This document shows, in pieces, positions 1 through 7,634 of a DNA stretch of 27,037 bases. The DNA comes from JAZDOH01 sp043798815. GTDB taxonomy: Bacteria > Patescibacteriota > Gracilibacteria > UM-FILTER-43-11. The stretch lies in contig JAZDOH010000002.1 of NCBI GenBank assembly GCA_043798815.1, positions 1-27,037 on the forward strand. The letters are read 5' to 3'. Both the position numbers and the translations under genes were made by a program. How positions within the stretch are numbered: position 1 is the first letter of the stretch; each line of letters opens with the position of its first letter. The notes below the pieces were generated by a model. The model saw only the letters and a program-made list of their open reading frames with translations. It was not told the origin of the DNA and did no database searches.

Positions 1-53
1 ATATTCTAGAATTTCGAGGGGAATTATTGAGGTTGCAAAAAATAAAAAGCATG

Positions 54-78
54 CAAAAAATCCCGCCAAAGCGGGATT
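54..78 (-). terminator. Intrinsic terminator after sufU
   Basis: On the minus strand a GC-rich 7-8 bp stem (59-66 paired with 71-78, loop caaa) is followed by a run of six T (A55-A60 on the plus strand). It lies about 80 nt past the sufU stop codon and would end the sufS-sufU transcript. Confidence 0.75.
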
Positions 79-157
79 CTGCAGTTGATAACAAATGATC
101 TTTCGACCATCTGCATAATTCAGTTTATCAAAAGGCACCACCAGAAGTCAACCGCGC

Positions 158-580
158 TTAAATATGATAATCCACCCAGCTCCGTTTTTCTTTCTTTTGG
201 CTCAACAGAATTCCGTTTTGGAGAGCTAGAAGTGAGAGGAGTGCGCATTTGCTGCGGCGCAGACTGATTTCAATGCCGAGCATGTCATAAATGTCTTTCT
301 TGGTGAGCTTGAGCACATCTTTAAGGGGCATGTTTGCAATGAGATCGTCGAGCATATCAGCACTGGCCATACTGATGGCACAACCGACGCCAGTCCACGA
401 GTAAGTCTGCACTTTGCCGCCTTTCAGTTTCAAGTGCACTTCCGCCTCATCGCCGCACGAATGGTTGGCTTCGCGATGGGAAATGTCGGGCTTAATGCCT
501 GCCTGCCGGCCAGGCAGGGATTTATCCTTATGTAAAGGAGTTTTGTAGCGATCCAAAACGTTTTGGGCGTATATATCCAT
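158..580 (-). CDS. sufU: SufU/IscU-like iron-sulfur scaffold or sulfur-transfer protein
   Basis: A 140-residue protein of the IscU/SufU/NifU-N family, which accepts sulfur from the SufS cysteine desulfurase (zinc-bound SufU) or scaffolds nascent clusters. The three family cysteines are visible: C42 in a CGD motif (D44), C67 in GVGCAIS, and C112 in the C-terminal helix RRSKCALL. The CGD Asp and the presence of SufS next door favour SufU rather than IscU. It is the last gene of the suf block, 56 nt after the sufS stop, and is followed by a terminator. Residues 22-28 (LPGRQAG) are encoded by a 21-bp palindromic element and look like an insertion; without it the protein would be 133 residues. No Shine-Dalgarno sequence precedes the ATG. 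Confidence 0.85.
   Translation of the reverse strand: MDIYAQNVLDRYKTPLHKDKSLPGRQAGIKPDISHREANHSCGDEAEVHLKLKGGKVQTYSWTGVGCAISMASADMLDDLIANMPLKDVLKLTKKDIYDMLGIEISLRRSKCALLSLLALQNGILLSQKKEKRSWVDYHI
498..518. repeat. 21-bp palindromic element inside sufU
   Basis: An 8-bp perfect stem (498-505 with 511-518) around loop ccggc. It is exactly seven codons long and adds LPGRQAG to SufU. A near-identical element lies in non-coding DNA at 11595-11614, so this is a dispersed repeat rather than native sufU sequence. Confidence 0.75.
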
Positions 581-607
581 GAAATTTAAGTTAAAAGTTG
601 TACCATT

Positions 608-631
608 TGTACAAATTGTACAATTTGTACA
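608..631. promoter_or_regulatory. Perfect 24-bp palindrome between sufS and sufU
   Basis: Positions 608-631 equal their own reverse complement (TGTACAAATTGT and its mirror). A further TTGTAC half-site lies at 598-603. The element fills most of the 56-nt sufS-sufU gap. It could be a repressor operator or an RNA hairpin that tunes sufU expression; the sequence alone does not decide. Confidence 0.6.
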
Positions 632-636
632 CTTTT

Positions 637-1878
637 TTAGGTAAAGTACGCAAAAACTTCACGCAGAACTTCTGCGCAACGGTCAATTTCTTTCGTCGTG
701 TTGTAAAACGCCAGACTAATGCGAGCGGTGCCGGGAATTTTGAACTCATCCATCAGTGGCTGGCAGCAATGATGTCCACCGCGGATGCAGATTTGCTTCT
801 GTGACAAACCTTCCGCCACATCGTGCGGGTGTACGCCTTTCATCGTGAATGAAACGATAGGACCGCGTTTACTAATGTCATTCCCGCGCAGGCGGGAATC
901 TGGATTCCCGCTTTCGCGAGGATGACATTGAGGACCGATCAGTGTGAGGTAGGGGAGCGCTTTGAGCTTTTTAAGCAAATATTCTGTTAAATCCGATTCC
1001 GTTCGATGAATGACATCGCGGCCGATTTTTTCCACGTACTCAATTGCAGCTTTAAGCCCTATGGCGCCGGCAATGTTGGGTGTACCAGCTTCGAATTTAT
1101 TTGGCAGGCTGGCAGGAGTGAAGTGATCTGTAAACACTTCTTCAATCATATCTCCGCCACCCAAAAATGGCGGCATGGCTTTTAGTAACGCTTCTTTTCC
1201 GTAAAGCACGCCGATTCCTGTGGAGCCGTAAAGTTTATGGCCGGTGAAGACCAAAAAGTCACAATCAAGCGCCTGTACATCAATCGGTTGATGCACGGCG
1301 AGCTGACTCGCGTCCACGAGTACCTTGGCGTCCACCGCGTGAGCCGCTTTTATGAACGGCCGAAGGTTCGGGATCACCCCCAGTGCGTTCGACATCCCTG
1401 TGATGGCGAGGAGCTTGGTTTTGCGCGTAAAAGTCGATTCATTCATCACAATTTCGCCCTCGCTCGTCACATCAAGAAACCGCACGCTCACCCCTCGTCG
1501 TTCCTTGAGTTGCAGCCAGGGCACAATATTCGAATGATGCTCGAGTTTGGTGAGTAAAATCTCATCGCCTTTTTTTAAACTTTCTACAAAACTGCGGGCG
1601 ACCAAATTAATGGCTTCCGTGGAGTTGCGAGTGAAAATGATCTCGTGGTAATGAGCAGCTCCAACGAACTTCGCCACTGTTTTCCGCGCCGATTCATACG
1701 CTACCGTTGCCTCCTCCGCTAAAAAATTCGGTCCACGATGAATGTTGCTATTATGAGTCTCGTAAAATGTTCGTTCCGCCTCCAGTACCGCTCGCGGTTT
1801 TTGCGCCGTAGCAGCGTTGTCAAAGTAAATGAGTTCCGGCCGGTTTTTGAAAATGGGAAAATCCCGTTTAAAGCCCAT
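637..1878 (-). CDS. sufS: SufS group II cysteine desulfurase
   Basis: PLP-dependent desulfurase that removes sulfur from cysteine as an enzyme persulfide for Fe-S assembly. Visible motifs: NSNIHRG near residue 44, the PLP lysine K215 in FTGHK, and the catalytic cysteine C371 in RGGHHCCQPLM, where family members usually have RxGHHCAQP; C372 replaces the Ala. At 413 residues it is slightly long because residues about 318-335 (HPRESGNPDSRLRGND region) are encoded by a palindromic repeat at 874-929 inserted just before the conserved GPIVSF strand. It is separated from sufD by an antisense gene. A TATAAG box (1884-1889) lies only 5 nt before the ATG with a poor -35, so a near-leaderless start of its own is possible. 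There is no Shine-Dalgarno sequence. Confidence 0.93.
   Translation of the reverse strand: MGFKRDFPIFKNRPELIYFDNAATAQKPRAVLEAERTFYETHNSNIHRGPNFLAEEATVAYESARKTVAKFVGAAHYHEIIFTRNSTEAINLVARSFVESLKKGDEILLTKLEHHSNIVPWLQLKERRGVSVRFLDVTSEGEIVMNESTFTRKTKLLAITGMSNALGVIPNLRPFIKAAHAVDAKVLVDASQLAVHQPIDVQALDCDFLVFTGHKLYGSTGIGVLYGKEALLKAMPPFLGGGDMIEEVFTDHFTPASLPNKFEAGTPNIAGAIGLKAAIEYVEKIGRDVIHRTESDLTEYLLKKLKALPYLTLIGPQCHPRESGNPDSRLRGNDISKRGPIVSFTMKGVHPHDVAEGLSQKQICIRGGHHCCQPLMDEFKIPGTARISLAFYNTTKEIDRCAEVLREVFAYFT
874..929. repeat. REP-like compound palindrome inserted in sufS
   Basis: Outer arms AATGTCAT (874-881) and a matching ATGACATT end (922-929) enclose an inner hairpin ATTCCCG...CGGGAAT (880-899) and a third ATTCCCG (904-910). 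Translated on the minus strand it gives an ESGNPDSRLRGND-type peptide, a signature I know from REP-like repeats read through in many bacterial genomes. It keeps the sufS frame open. Confidence 0.8.
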
Positions 1879-1941
1879 GTTGACTTATATGGCTAAATTG
1901 TTACACTTAAAAACCAATTTAATTTCTAATTTAATTTTACC

Positions 1942-2994
1942 ATGGCTGAAGAACCAGGAACAGAACCTGAAATAATTGAACGCGAGTCGTCGGGTGACGT
2001 AATTACTGGAACAGAAGCAGATGTATTAAGATTGGTTGCGGAGAGAATGGGAGTTCCATTGGATATATTGCGCGCGCCTAAGCCTGGGCATGAAGGACAT
2101 AAGCAGGCTCTCGTGGCGTTGCGTAGTGTAATACACGCACTATTCATTTTAAATCGTGAAGATTATCCTGCGGCGCATCGATTACTTGGACAAATTGTGG
2201 GAGACTATTTGGGACAGTACGATGAGTTACAAAAAAGGTTCCAAAAGCCAGGAGACCTAAGTGCACCTCCGCTATTATCGGCAATTTTAGCATGTGAACT
2301 GACACCTGAAAAATTAGCGGTCGCAGCGGAGCATTTGCAGGATCCACATTTGATTCTGGAGCCGCAGTCTGAAAGCCTACCTTATAGTATAAGGCGTGAG
2401 AGTTACCTGTACACAGGTCCAGAAGTGGGTTTTGCCGTCATGGTTAAGGAAATGGGAGCTTTGCTCAGAGGCTTAGTGAACGGAATGTGTGTGGTTGATA
2501 GGGATTTCGTAGAAATTCCATTTCAAGTCCCATTAGATCAAGCTAAGATAACCGGTTATAAAGCCTGGTTGGTCGATGGGGGGTTAATGGATGCAAGGGT
2601 CGCAAGGAAGCGTGGTGATGATCCAAGAAACGGCACAACCTTAAGGAGCGCACAAGAACGGGCTGAAGCACAGAAGGCGTGGTTAAGCGAGCACCCTTTA
2701 TTGCATGGCGTAGATCGCAATCTGGCTATGATGTGGTGGCTAAACAGAATAGGTCCAGTAGGAGGATTAGAACAGCCAAGGCAATCATACGACCCACTCC
2801 ATGAAGTCGCACCGTTAACAGTATGGCTTGGCGGAGATGAAAAATTAGATTCCGAACGTTTTCCGCGAATCGAATTGAACCGTGGAACAAAAATACTTAG
2901 TTGCAAAGACGGCAGGCGGCCCGGAGAAGATGATGCACCGCATTATGCTGTTGGGGGTGACGTAATATTTAAAACTCCTCCATCTAATTCGTAA
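1942..2994 (+). CDS. Unknown cytoplasmic protein, antisense inside the suf block
   Basis: A 350-residue protein I do not recognise. It has no signal peptide, membrane segment or metal motif that I can see; it is acidic at the N terminus and contains a Trp-rich stretch (MMWWLNRIGPVGG) near residue 275. It lies on the opposite strand between sufD and sufS, and its last 11 nt overlap the sufD 3' end. About half of its Arg codons are AGA/AGG, whereas the first ten or so Arg codons I read in sufB are all CGN, which suggests a different origin. The AT-rich upstream stretch 1890-1941 has a weak promoter candidate (TTGTTA, 16 nt, TAATTT) and no Shine-Dalgarno sequence. The reading frame is intact over its length, so it is probably a real gene. 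Confidence 0.75.
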   Translation: MAEEPGTEPEIIERESSGDVITGTEADVLRLVAERMGVPLDILRAPKPGHEGHKQALVALRSVIHALFILNREDYPAAHRLLGQIVGDYLGQYDELQKRFQKPGDLSAPPLLSAILACELTPEKLAVAAEHLQDPHLILEPQSESLPYSIRRESYLYTGPEVGFAVMVKEMGALLRGLVNGMCVVDRDFVEIPFQVPLDQAKITGYKAWLVDGGLMDARVARKRGDDPRNGTTLRSAQERAEAQKAWLSEHPLLHGVDRNLAMMWWLNRIGPVGGLEQPRQSYDPLHEVAPLTVWLGGDEKLDSERFPRIELNRGTKILSCKDGRRPGEDDAPHYAVGGDVIFKTPPSNS

Positions 2995-3709
2995 TAAGTC
3001 CTTTAGCCTTTTCCAGGGCTTCCTTCAAAAATCCTTCCGCTAGTGCTTTGCGTGCCTGTTTTTCGTTTAATCCACGCGATTGCATGTAAAACAGGGATGC
3101 CTCGTCCAGGTTCGTCACGCTGGCGCTATGGCTGGCTTTTACGTCGCTTGTGTCTATCTTAAGCGCTGGCACGGCTTTGATTTGGGTATGCGGGCTTAAA
3201 TTGAGTGCGGATTGCGTCAAATGCGCTTGGGTGCCGCCGGCCTGGCGCTTGATTTCCAAAATTCCGCGTATGTCCAAAGCGCTTTTACCTTCCGCGACGC
3301 CTTTAGCTGTCAAAAGCCCGCGCCCATCTCGCGCCTCAAAACAATGTTCCAGTTCAAAGCGAAGCTCCCGCCTGCCTCCCGCGCGCGCCGCCAGATCCAT
3401 GTTGATTTCGGCTCCTTTGCCGCGGGCGATTAGAATAACGCGGCTTTTTACTTTTTTTGCGCCCAGATGTATGAAAAAAAGATGGATTTTCGACTTTTCG
3501 CCAGCCACGGATTCCACCGTTTCCGCGAACTCAACGGTTTTTGGCAGATTTTGCGTGAACACGGCCCTAAGTTCGCTTCCGGCGCCGACATGGATTTTTA
3601 GATCGTAAGAATCTTTCCATTCCTGAACCACGGTTGCGCGCACGCCACCCGCGGGAATGGCGATGCGGTAAGACTTGGCGCCTATTTTTTTAAGAAAAGA
3701 ATTTTTCAT
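2984..3709 (-). CDS. sufD: SufD, Fe-S assembly complex subunit (short form)
   Basis: Partner of SufB and SufC in the SufBC2D complex where nascent clusters are built. The C-terminal signature shared by SufB and SufD is present (LDEASLFYMQSRGL, residues 201-214), with a conserved His at H194 in KASHSAS, matching the His of the SufD active interface. At 241 residues it is much shorter than the roughly 400 residues of enterobacterial SufD; the N-terminal helical region is missing and mostly the beta-helix core remains. Its ATG overlaps the sufB stop by 4 nt (3706-3709), implying translational coupling. Its 3' end overlaps the antisense gene at 1942-2994. Confidence 0.88.
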   Translation of the reverse strand: MKNSFLKKIGAKSYRIAIPAGGVRATVVQEWKDSYDLKIHVGAGSELRAVFTQNLPKTVEFAETVESVAGEKSKIHLFFIHLGAKKVKSRVILIARGKGAEINMDLAARAGGRRELRFELEHCFEARDGRGLLTAKGVAEGKSALDIRGILEIKRQAGGTQAHLTQSALNLSPHTQIKAVPALKIDTSDVKASHSASVTNLDEASLFYMQSRGLNEKQARKALAEGFLKEALEKAKGLITN

Positions 3710-5142
3710 GCGATCGAACTTTCCATTTCAAGCTGAATCAACCGATTCATTTCTACCGCGTATTCCAACGGAAGCTCACGCACGATGGGGTTAATGAATC
3801 CGTTCACGATCATGGCCTGAGCCTCGGCTTCAGCAATTCCTCGGCTCATTAAATAAAAAATATCCTCTTCATTCAAACGTCCCACGCGGGCTTCGTGATT
3901 CACGGTGGCCGAATCACAATCGACTTGGATGTTGGGGTGTGTGTCGGAAATGGAAATTGGATCCAGGATCAACGCGTCGCATCGCACGCTTGCCAGGGCG
4001 TTCTCCGCGCTTTTCGCAATCCGTAACTCTCCGCGGTACACCGAACGGCCGCCTCCTTTACTGAGGGATTTCATTACCACCTGCGAACTCGTGTTTTTGC
4101 CCAAGTGAAAAACCTTGGCGCCCGTATCCTGAACCTGGCCGGCGTTGGCGAACGCGATGCCAATATGATCGGCGCGGGAGTGATCGCCCTTTAGAATACT
4201 GCAGGGGTAAAGCATTGTGACTCCCGAACCCATGTTGCCGCCCACCCATTCCATGATCGCGTTTTCTTCGATGATCGCCCGTTTGGTGTTTAGGTTATAA
4301 GTATCGCGGCTCCAGTTTTCTACTGAGGAATAGCGGAATTTAGCCCCCTTTCCCACAAACACCTCCACGCATCCCGCGTGCAGGGCATTGGAACCGTATT
4401 TGGGCGCGCTGCAGCCTTCGATGTAATGCCCTTCGGCTCCTTCTTCGATGATGATGAGCGTGTGTTCAAATTGGCCCATGCCGCGCGCGTTCATGCGGAA
4501 GTAGGATTGCAGGGGCTTTTTGAGTTTCACGCCTTTTGGAATGTGCAAAAACGTTCCGCCGCTCCACACCGCCCCATGCAGTGCCGCGAATTTATGATCA
4601 TGAGCCGGCACGCACTTCATGAAATACTTTTTCACCAATTCCGGGTGTTTTTGCAGCGCGACATCCAGATCCGTAAAAATAACCCCCTGGTTCTGAAGGT
4701 TTTTTTCCAGCGAGTGGTAGATTGCCTCGCTTTCGTATTGGGCACCCACGCCGGCCAGCACCTTGCGCTCCGCCTCCGGGATTCCAAGGCGTTCAAACGT
4801 ATTTTTGATGGCAGCCGGCACTTGCTTCCAGCTTTTGTAACCCCCTTTTTTATCGGCGGCTTTGGCGTAAAAACAAATCTCGTCAAAATTGAGCGCTAAG
4901 AGATTTGCGCCCCACGCGGGCATCGGAAGCGCCAAAAAATGCCGGTAAGCGGCCAATCGATATTTCAGCATCCATTCCGGCTCATCTTTATCGCGTGAAA
5001 TCAGCCGCACCAATTCTTCCGAAATCCCTTTGCTGAACCGTTTCATGTAATCCGAAGGGTCGGCATGGTCAAACGCATCCCGATTCAGTTTTGAAAAAAT
5101 AGGGTCGGTTTTAGCCCGTGGTTTTATCAGCATGGGACTCAT
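3706..5142 (-). CDS. sufB: SufB, Fe-S assembly scaffold
   Basis: A 478-residue scaffold subunit of SufBC2D that receives sulfur and holds the new cluster in the cytoplasm. Diagnostic segments are FLHIPKGVKLKKPLQSYFR, SVENWSRDTYNLNTKRA, the MEWVGGNMGSGVTMLYPCS stretch, and the C-terminal VNHEARVGRLNEEDIFYLMSRG with a Cys just before it (VDCDSATVNHEA), the area that carries the functional Cys/Glu pair in known SufB. Length is normal for the family. It overlaps sufC upstream and sufD downstream by 4 nt each (ATGA junctions), so sufCBD is a tightly coupled operon. No Shine-Dalgarno sequence is seen. Confidence 0.95.
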   Translation of the reverse strand: MSPMLIKPRAKTDPIFSKLNRDAFDHADPSDYMKRFSKGISEELVRLISRDKDEPEWMLKYRLAAYRHFLALPMPAWGANLLALNFDEICFYAKAADKKGGYKSWKQVPAAIKNTFERLGIPEAERKVLAGVGAQYESEAIYHSLEKNLQNQGVIFTDLDVALQKHPELVKKYFMKCVPAHDHKFAALHGAVWSGGTFLHIPKGVKLKKPLQSYFRMNARGMGQFEHTLIIIEEGAEGHYIEGCSAPKYGSNALHAGCVEVFVGKGAKFRYSSVENWSRDTYNLNTKRAIIEENAIMEWVGGNMGSGVTMLYPCSILKGDHSRADHIGIAFANAGQVQDTGAKVFHLGKNTSSQVVMKSLSKGGGRSVYRGELRIAKSAENALASVRCDALILDPISISDTHPNIQVDCDSATVNHEARVGRLNEEDIFYLMSRGIAEAEAQAMIVNGFINPIVRELPLEYAVEMNRLIQLEMESSIA

Positions 5143-5897
5143 AGGTCTTCATAGCCCTTTTTTTCGAGCTGGTGGGCAAGGGCTTTGCCTCCCGAACGCA
5201 CGATTTTACCCTTTTTGAGCACGTGCACATGATCGGGCTCAAGGTATTTAAGAATGCGTGGATAATGGGTGATCAAAAGCACCCCCATTTTCCTTCTGGA
5301 TTCTTTGTGCGCGCGGTTGATGCCTTGGCACACCACCTTGAGCGCATCGACATCCAATCCCGAATCCGTTTCATCCAGAATGGCCATCAGTGGTTTGAGC
5401 AGGCTCATCTGTAATATTTCCGCTTTCTTTTTTTCTCCGCCTGAAAACCCCACGTTCAGATCCCGTTCCGCGAGTTTTTCGTCGATTTTAAATTGAGCCA
5501 TCAATTCTTGTAGTAAGCGCTTGAAGCGGAAAACAAGAATGAGAGGTTGATTCGGGTTTCTATGTTTTTTCTGCGCCCGGTACGCGGCGAGTAAAAATTC
5601 CTCCAGACTCACTCCGCTTATCTCTTTAGGGTATTGGAACGCCAAAAACAATCCCGCAAGCGCCCGTTCGTGAGGAGCCAGTTTGAACAGACTTTTTCCG
5701 TTGTATCGGATATCGCCTTGGATCACTTTGAATTTCGGATGCCCCATCACCACATTTGCCAGCGTGCTTTTGCCGGAACCATTCGGCCCCATAATCACAT
5801 GCACTTCACCCGGTCGAATCGTCAAATTGACTCCGTTGAGCACGGGCTTTCCTTGTACAGTCACATGCAGATTTTTGATTTGTAGGATATGGCTCAT
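5139..5897 (-). CDS. sufC: SufC, Fe-S assembly ATPase
   Basis: ABC-type ATPase that drives conformational change in SufBC2D; soluble, not a transporter. With the start at 5897 it has 252 residues, the usual length. Walker A GPNGSGKST is at 37-45, the Q-loop at Q88, the signature FSGGEKKK at 151-158, Walker B MAILDE at 171-176 and the switch His at H211. The frame stays open upstream to 5987, but that extension only translates the tRNA-Pro(GGG) gene; ATG 5897, with a weak AAGG before it, starts the conserved sequence. The start codon lies 19 nt after the tRNA CCA end, so the suf mRNA is probably released from a tRNA-containing transcript. Confidence 0.94.
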   Translation of the reverse strand: MSHILQIKNLHVTVQGKPVLNGVNLTIRPGEVHVIMGPNGSGKSTLANVVMGHPKFKVIQGDIRYNGKSLFKLAPHERALAGLFLAFQYPKEISGVSLEEFLLAAYRAQKKHRNPNQPLILVFRFKRLLQELMAQFKIDEKLAERDLNVGFSGGEKKKAEILQMSLLKPLMAILDETDSGLDVDALKVVCQGINRAHKESRRKMGVLLITHYPRILKYLEPDHVHVLKKGKIVRSGGKALAHQLEKKGYEDL

Positions 5898-5916
5898 AGG
5901 CCTTAAAAAAAATTTC

Positions 5917-5993
5917 TGGTCGGGGTGACAGGACTTGAACCTGCGACCTCTTGCACCCCATGCAAGCGCGCTAGCCAACTGCGCCACACCCCG
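5917..5993 (-). tRNA. tRNA-Pro(GGG), CCA encoded
   Basis: Acceptor CGGGGTG pairs with CACCCCG, followed by discriminator A and an encoded CCA. The anticodon arm is CTTGC-ATGGGGT-GCAAG, giving anticodon GGG; the D arm TGGCGCAG and the C1-G72 start are typical of proline tRNAs. It sits between the Gmad2 lipoprotein gene and sufC on the same strand. Confidence 0.95.
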
Positions 5994-6018
5994 ACGCGAG
6001 GAGCATCATACCTCATTT

Positions 6019-6438
6019 TTAGGGGAAGCGCACGGGCATTCTCAGTTCATCATCATGTTCCGGTAATCCGGAGGGATTGTCTTTTTGAAAAACCAAAGTT
6101 CCGGTTTTAGCTGTGGTCGCAAACTCCAGTGTGGCAGTGAAAGGCACAAAGTCCTCAGTCATCCAATCCCCCTGAGCTTGAGCCGGCGTAACCGCAAGTT
6201 CGTTTCCCTGATCATTGAGCAATCGCACGGGAAAGCTGGCTTCAAAATACCAGGGGCCGCGAGCTTGGCCGGTCACAACAAGAGGGCTTGTGACTTGCTG
6301 ATAAGCCTGTGGGGTTTCCACTTGGATTTTATCTGTTTTAGGGTTGGTCCATTCCCGGGATTGCTGATTGCAGCCCGTGAGGGTGAGCAAGCCAAAAACA
6401 ATCGCGCCGATGATGGAAAAGCGTGCAAAAGAATTCAT
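6019..6438 (-). CDS. Gmad2-domain lipoprotein
   Basis: A 139-residue lipoprotein: a hydrophobic signal ends in the lipobox LTGC with C23 as the lipidation site, so the mature protein should be anchored in the membrane facing outward. The remainder matches the Gmad2 immunoglobulin-like domain known from spore-germination-related proteins: residues about 40-139 contain SPLVVTGQARGPWYFEASFPV, GDWMTEDFVPF and the closing KDNPSGLPEHDDELRMPV. The domain is widespread in non-sporulating bacteria and its ligand is unknown. The gene starts 10 nt after the rlmN stop and ends 25 nt before tRNA-Pro(GGG). No Shine-Dalgarno sequence. Confidence 0.85.
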   Translation of the reverse strand: MNSFARFSIIGAIVFGLLTLTGCNQQSREWTNPKTDKIQVETPQAYQQVTSPLVVTGQARGPWYFEASFPVRLLNDQGNELAVTPAQAQGDWMTEDFVPFTATLEFATTAKTGTLVFQKDNPSGLPEHDDELRMPVRFP

Positions 6439-6448
6439 AAAATGGGGA

Positions 6449-7483
6449 TTAAGAGTTTGTTTCCGTGATCAACTGTCCGCAGGCGGCGGCAATGTCATCG
6501 CCCATGGTTTTGCGCACCGTAACATCCACTCCGTTTCGAGTGAGGAAGTCTTTGAATTGATAAATCTGAGAGTCCAGACTCCGCTTAAACCCCAAATGGG
6601 TAAAATTGTAAGGAATCAAATTCACTTTGATCTGTCCCAAATCATTCACCAGTTCCGCCAGCGCTTGTGCGTGATGTGGGGTGTCGTTCACATCCTTCAG
6701 CATCACGTATTCAAACGTCAGATGATGGCGGCGGTTTCCGAATCGCTCCAAATACTCGTGAGCCCATGCTTTAAAGAGGGGAATAAATTTCGGATGAGAG
6801 GTCGGCACAATTTCCTTGCGTGTTTTGGGGTCGGCGCTGTGGAGTGACACGGCCAGCCGCACGTGCGGCCAATCCGGATCGGTCAGGATTTTTTGGAGCA
6901 GGGGAATCAGTCCCACGGTAGAAACGGTGATGTGGGTGGGGCCAAGGTCGGTGTAAGCGAGCCAGGTTTGAATGGTTTTTTTGACGTTGTCATAGTTGGC
7001 CAAAGGTTCTCCCATGCCCATAAAAACCGCATTGCTGATGCGTTGGGGTGATGGCGAATTTTTTTTGAGGTATTGCGTCCAAAAACGGTATTGGTCGGTG
7101 ATCTCATCGCTTGTTAGACTCCGCTTGAGCCCCATTTTCCCCGTGGCACAAAACCCGCATTTCATGGCGCAGCCCACCTGCGATGAAACGCACATCGTCC
7201 AGTCGCCGCGGCTGTTTTCCATCAACACGGTCTCAATCTGCAAACCATCCTCCAGCGTTAAAAGCGCTTTGTAGGTGTCTCGCTTAGAACTCGTGAACAC
7301 CTGCGATTCACTCCACGACACCCAGGGCACTTCTTGTTCCAATGTCTCGCGCATGGCCTTCCCCAGGGAAGTGATGTCACTCCACGTTTGGAGGTTCGGT
7401 TGAAAAAGAGCCTGTTCCATTTGTTTCCAGCGGAACGGCTTTTCGCCGGGGAAAAGAGCCTGAAATTGTTCTTGGCGTGTCAT
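6449..7483 (-). CDS. rlmN: RlmN, 23S rRNA/tRNA adenine C2-methyltransferase
   Basis: Radical-SAM enzyme that methylates C2 of A2503 in 23S rRNA and A37 in some tRNAs. The 4Fe-4S motif CAMKCGFC (C105, C109, C112) is followed by ATGKMGLKR; GMGEPLANYDNV and SLHSADPKTRKEIVP are family segments. The second catalytic cysteine lies near the C terminus in AAACGQL (C335), which distinguishes RlmN from other radical-SAM enzymes. At 344 residues it is a normal length. The start is 41 nt downstream of tRNA-Pro(CGG), with which it is probably co-transcribed. The ATG has no Shine-Dalgarno sequence. Confidence 0.95.
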   Translation of the reverse strand: MTRQEQFQALFPGEKPFRWKQMEQALFQPNLQTWSDITSLGKAMRETLEQEVPWVSWSESQVFTSSKRDTYKALLTLEDGLQIETVLMENSRGDWTMCVSSQVGCAMKCGFCATGKMGLKRSLTSDEITDQYRFWTQYLKKNSPSPQRISNAVFMGMGEPLANYDNVKKTIQTWLAYTDLGPTHITVSTVGLIPLLQKILTDPDWPHVRLAVSLHSADPKTRKEIVPTSHPKFIPLFKAWAHEYLERFGNRRHHLTFEYVMLKDVNDTPHHAQALAELVNDLGQIKVNLIPYNFTHLGFKRSLDSQIYQFKDFLTRNGVDVTVRKTMGDDIAAACGQLITETNS

Positions 7484-7524
7484 AAAACAAAAGTCTTCAC
7501 TTTACTATCGGGTGGTCTTTTAAA

Positions 7525-7601
7525 TGGTCGGAGTGGTGGGACTTGAACCCACGACCTCAGCGACCCGAACGCTGCGCGCTAGCCAACTGCGCTACACTCC
7601 G
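7525..7601 (-). tRNA. tRNA-Pro(CGG), CCA encoded
   Basis: Acceptor CGGAGTG pairs with CACTCCG, discriminator A, encoded CCA. The anticodon arm CAGCG-TTCGGGT-CGCTG gives anticodon CGG. It lies 33 nt downstream of tRNA-Thr(CGT) and upstream of rlmN. Confidence 0.95.
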
Positions 7602-7634
7602 TGGAGATAAGTACTTGCGGGTAAGGGGGTCTAA

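Noticed and set aside
4378..4899. 173-codon plus-strand open frame opposite sufB
   Set aside because: It is antisense to strongly conserved SufB sequence and has no own start signals.
5898..5987. N-terminal extension of SufC
   Set aside because: The extra residues are a translation of tRNA-Pro(GGG); the conserved ABC sequence starts at ATG 5897.
158..5987. The broken suf block as evidence of a transposon insertion
   Set aside because: No transposase, terminal inverted repeats or target-site duplication is seen around the antisense gene at 1942-2994.
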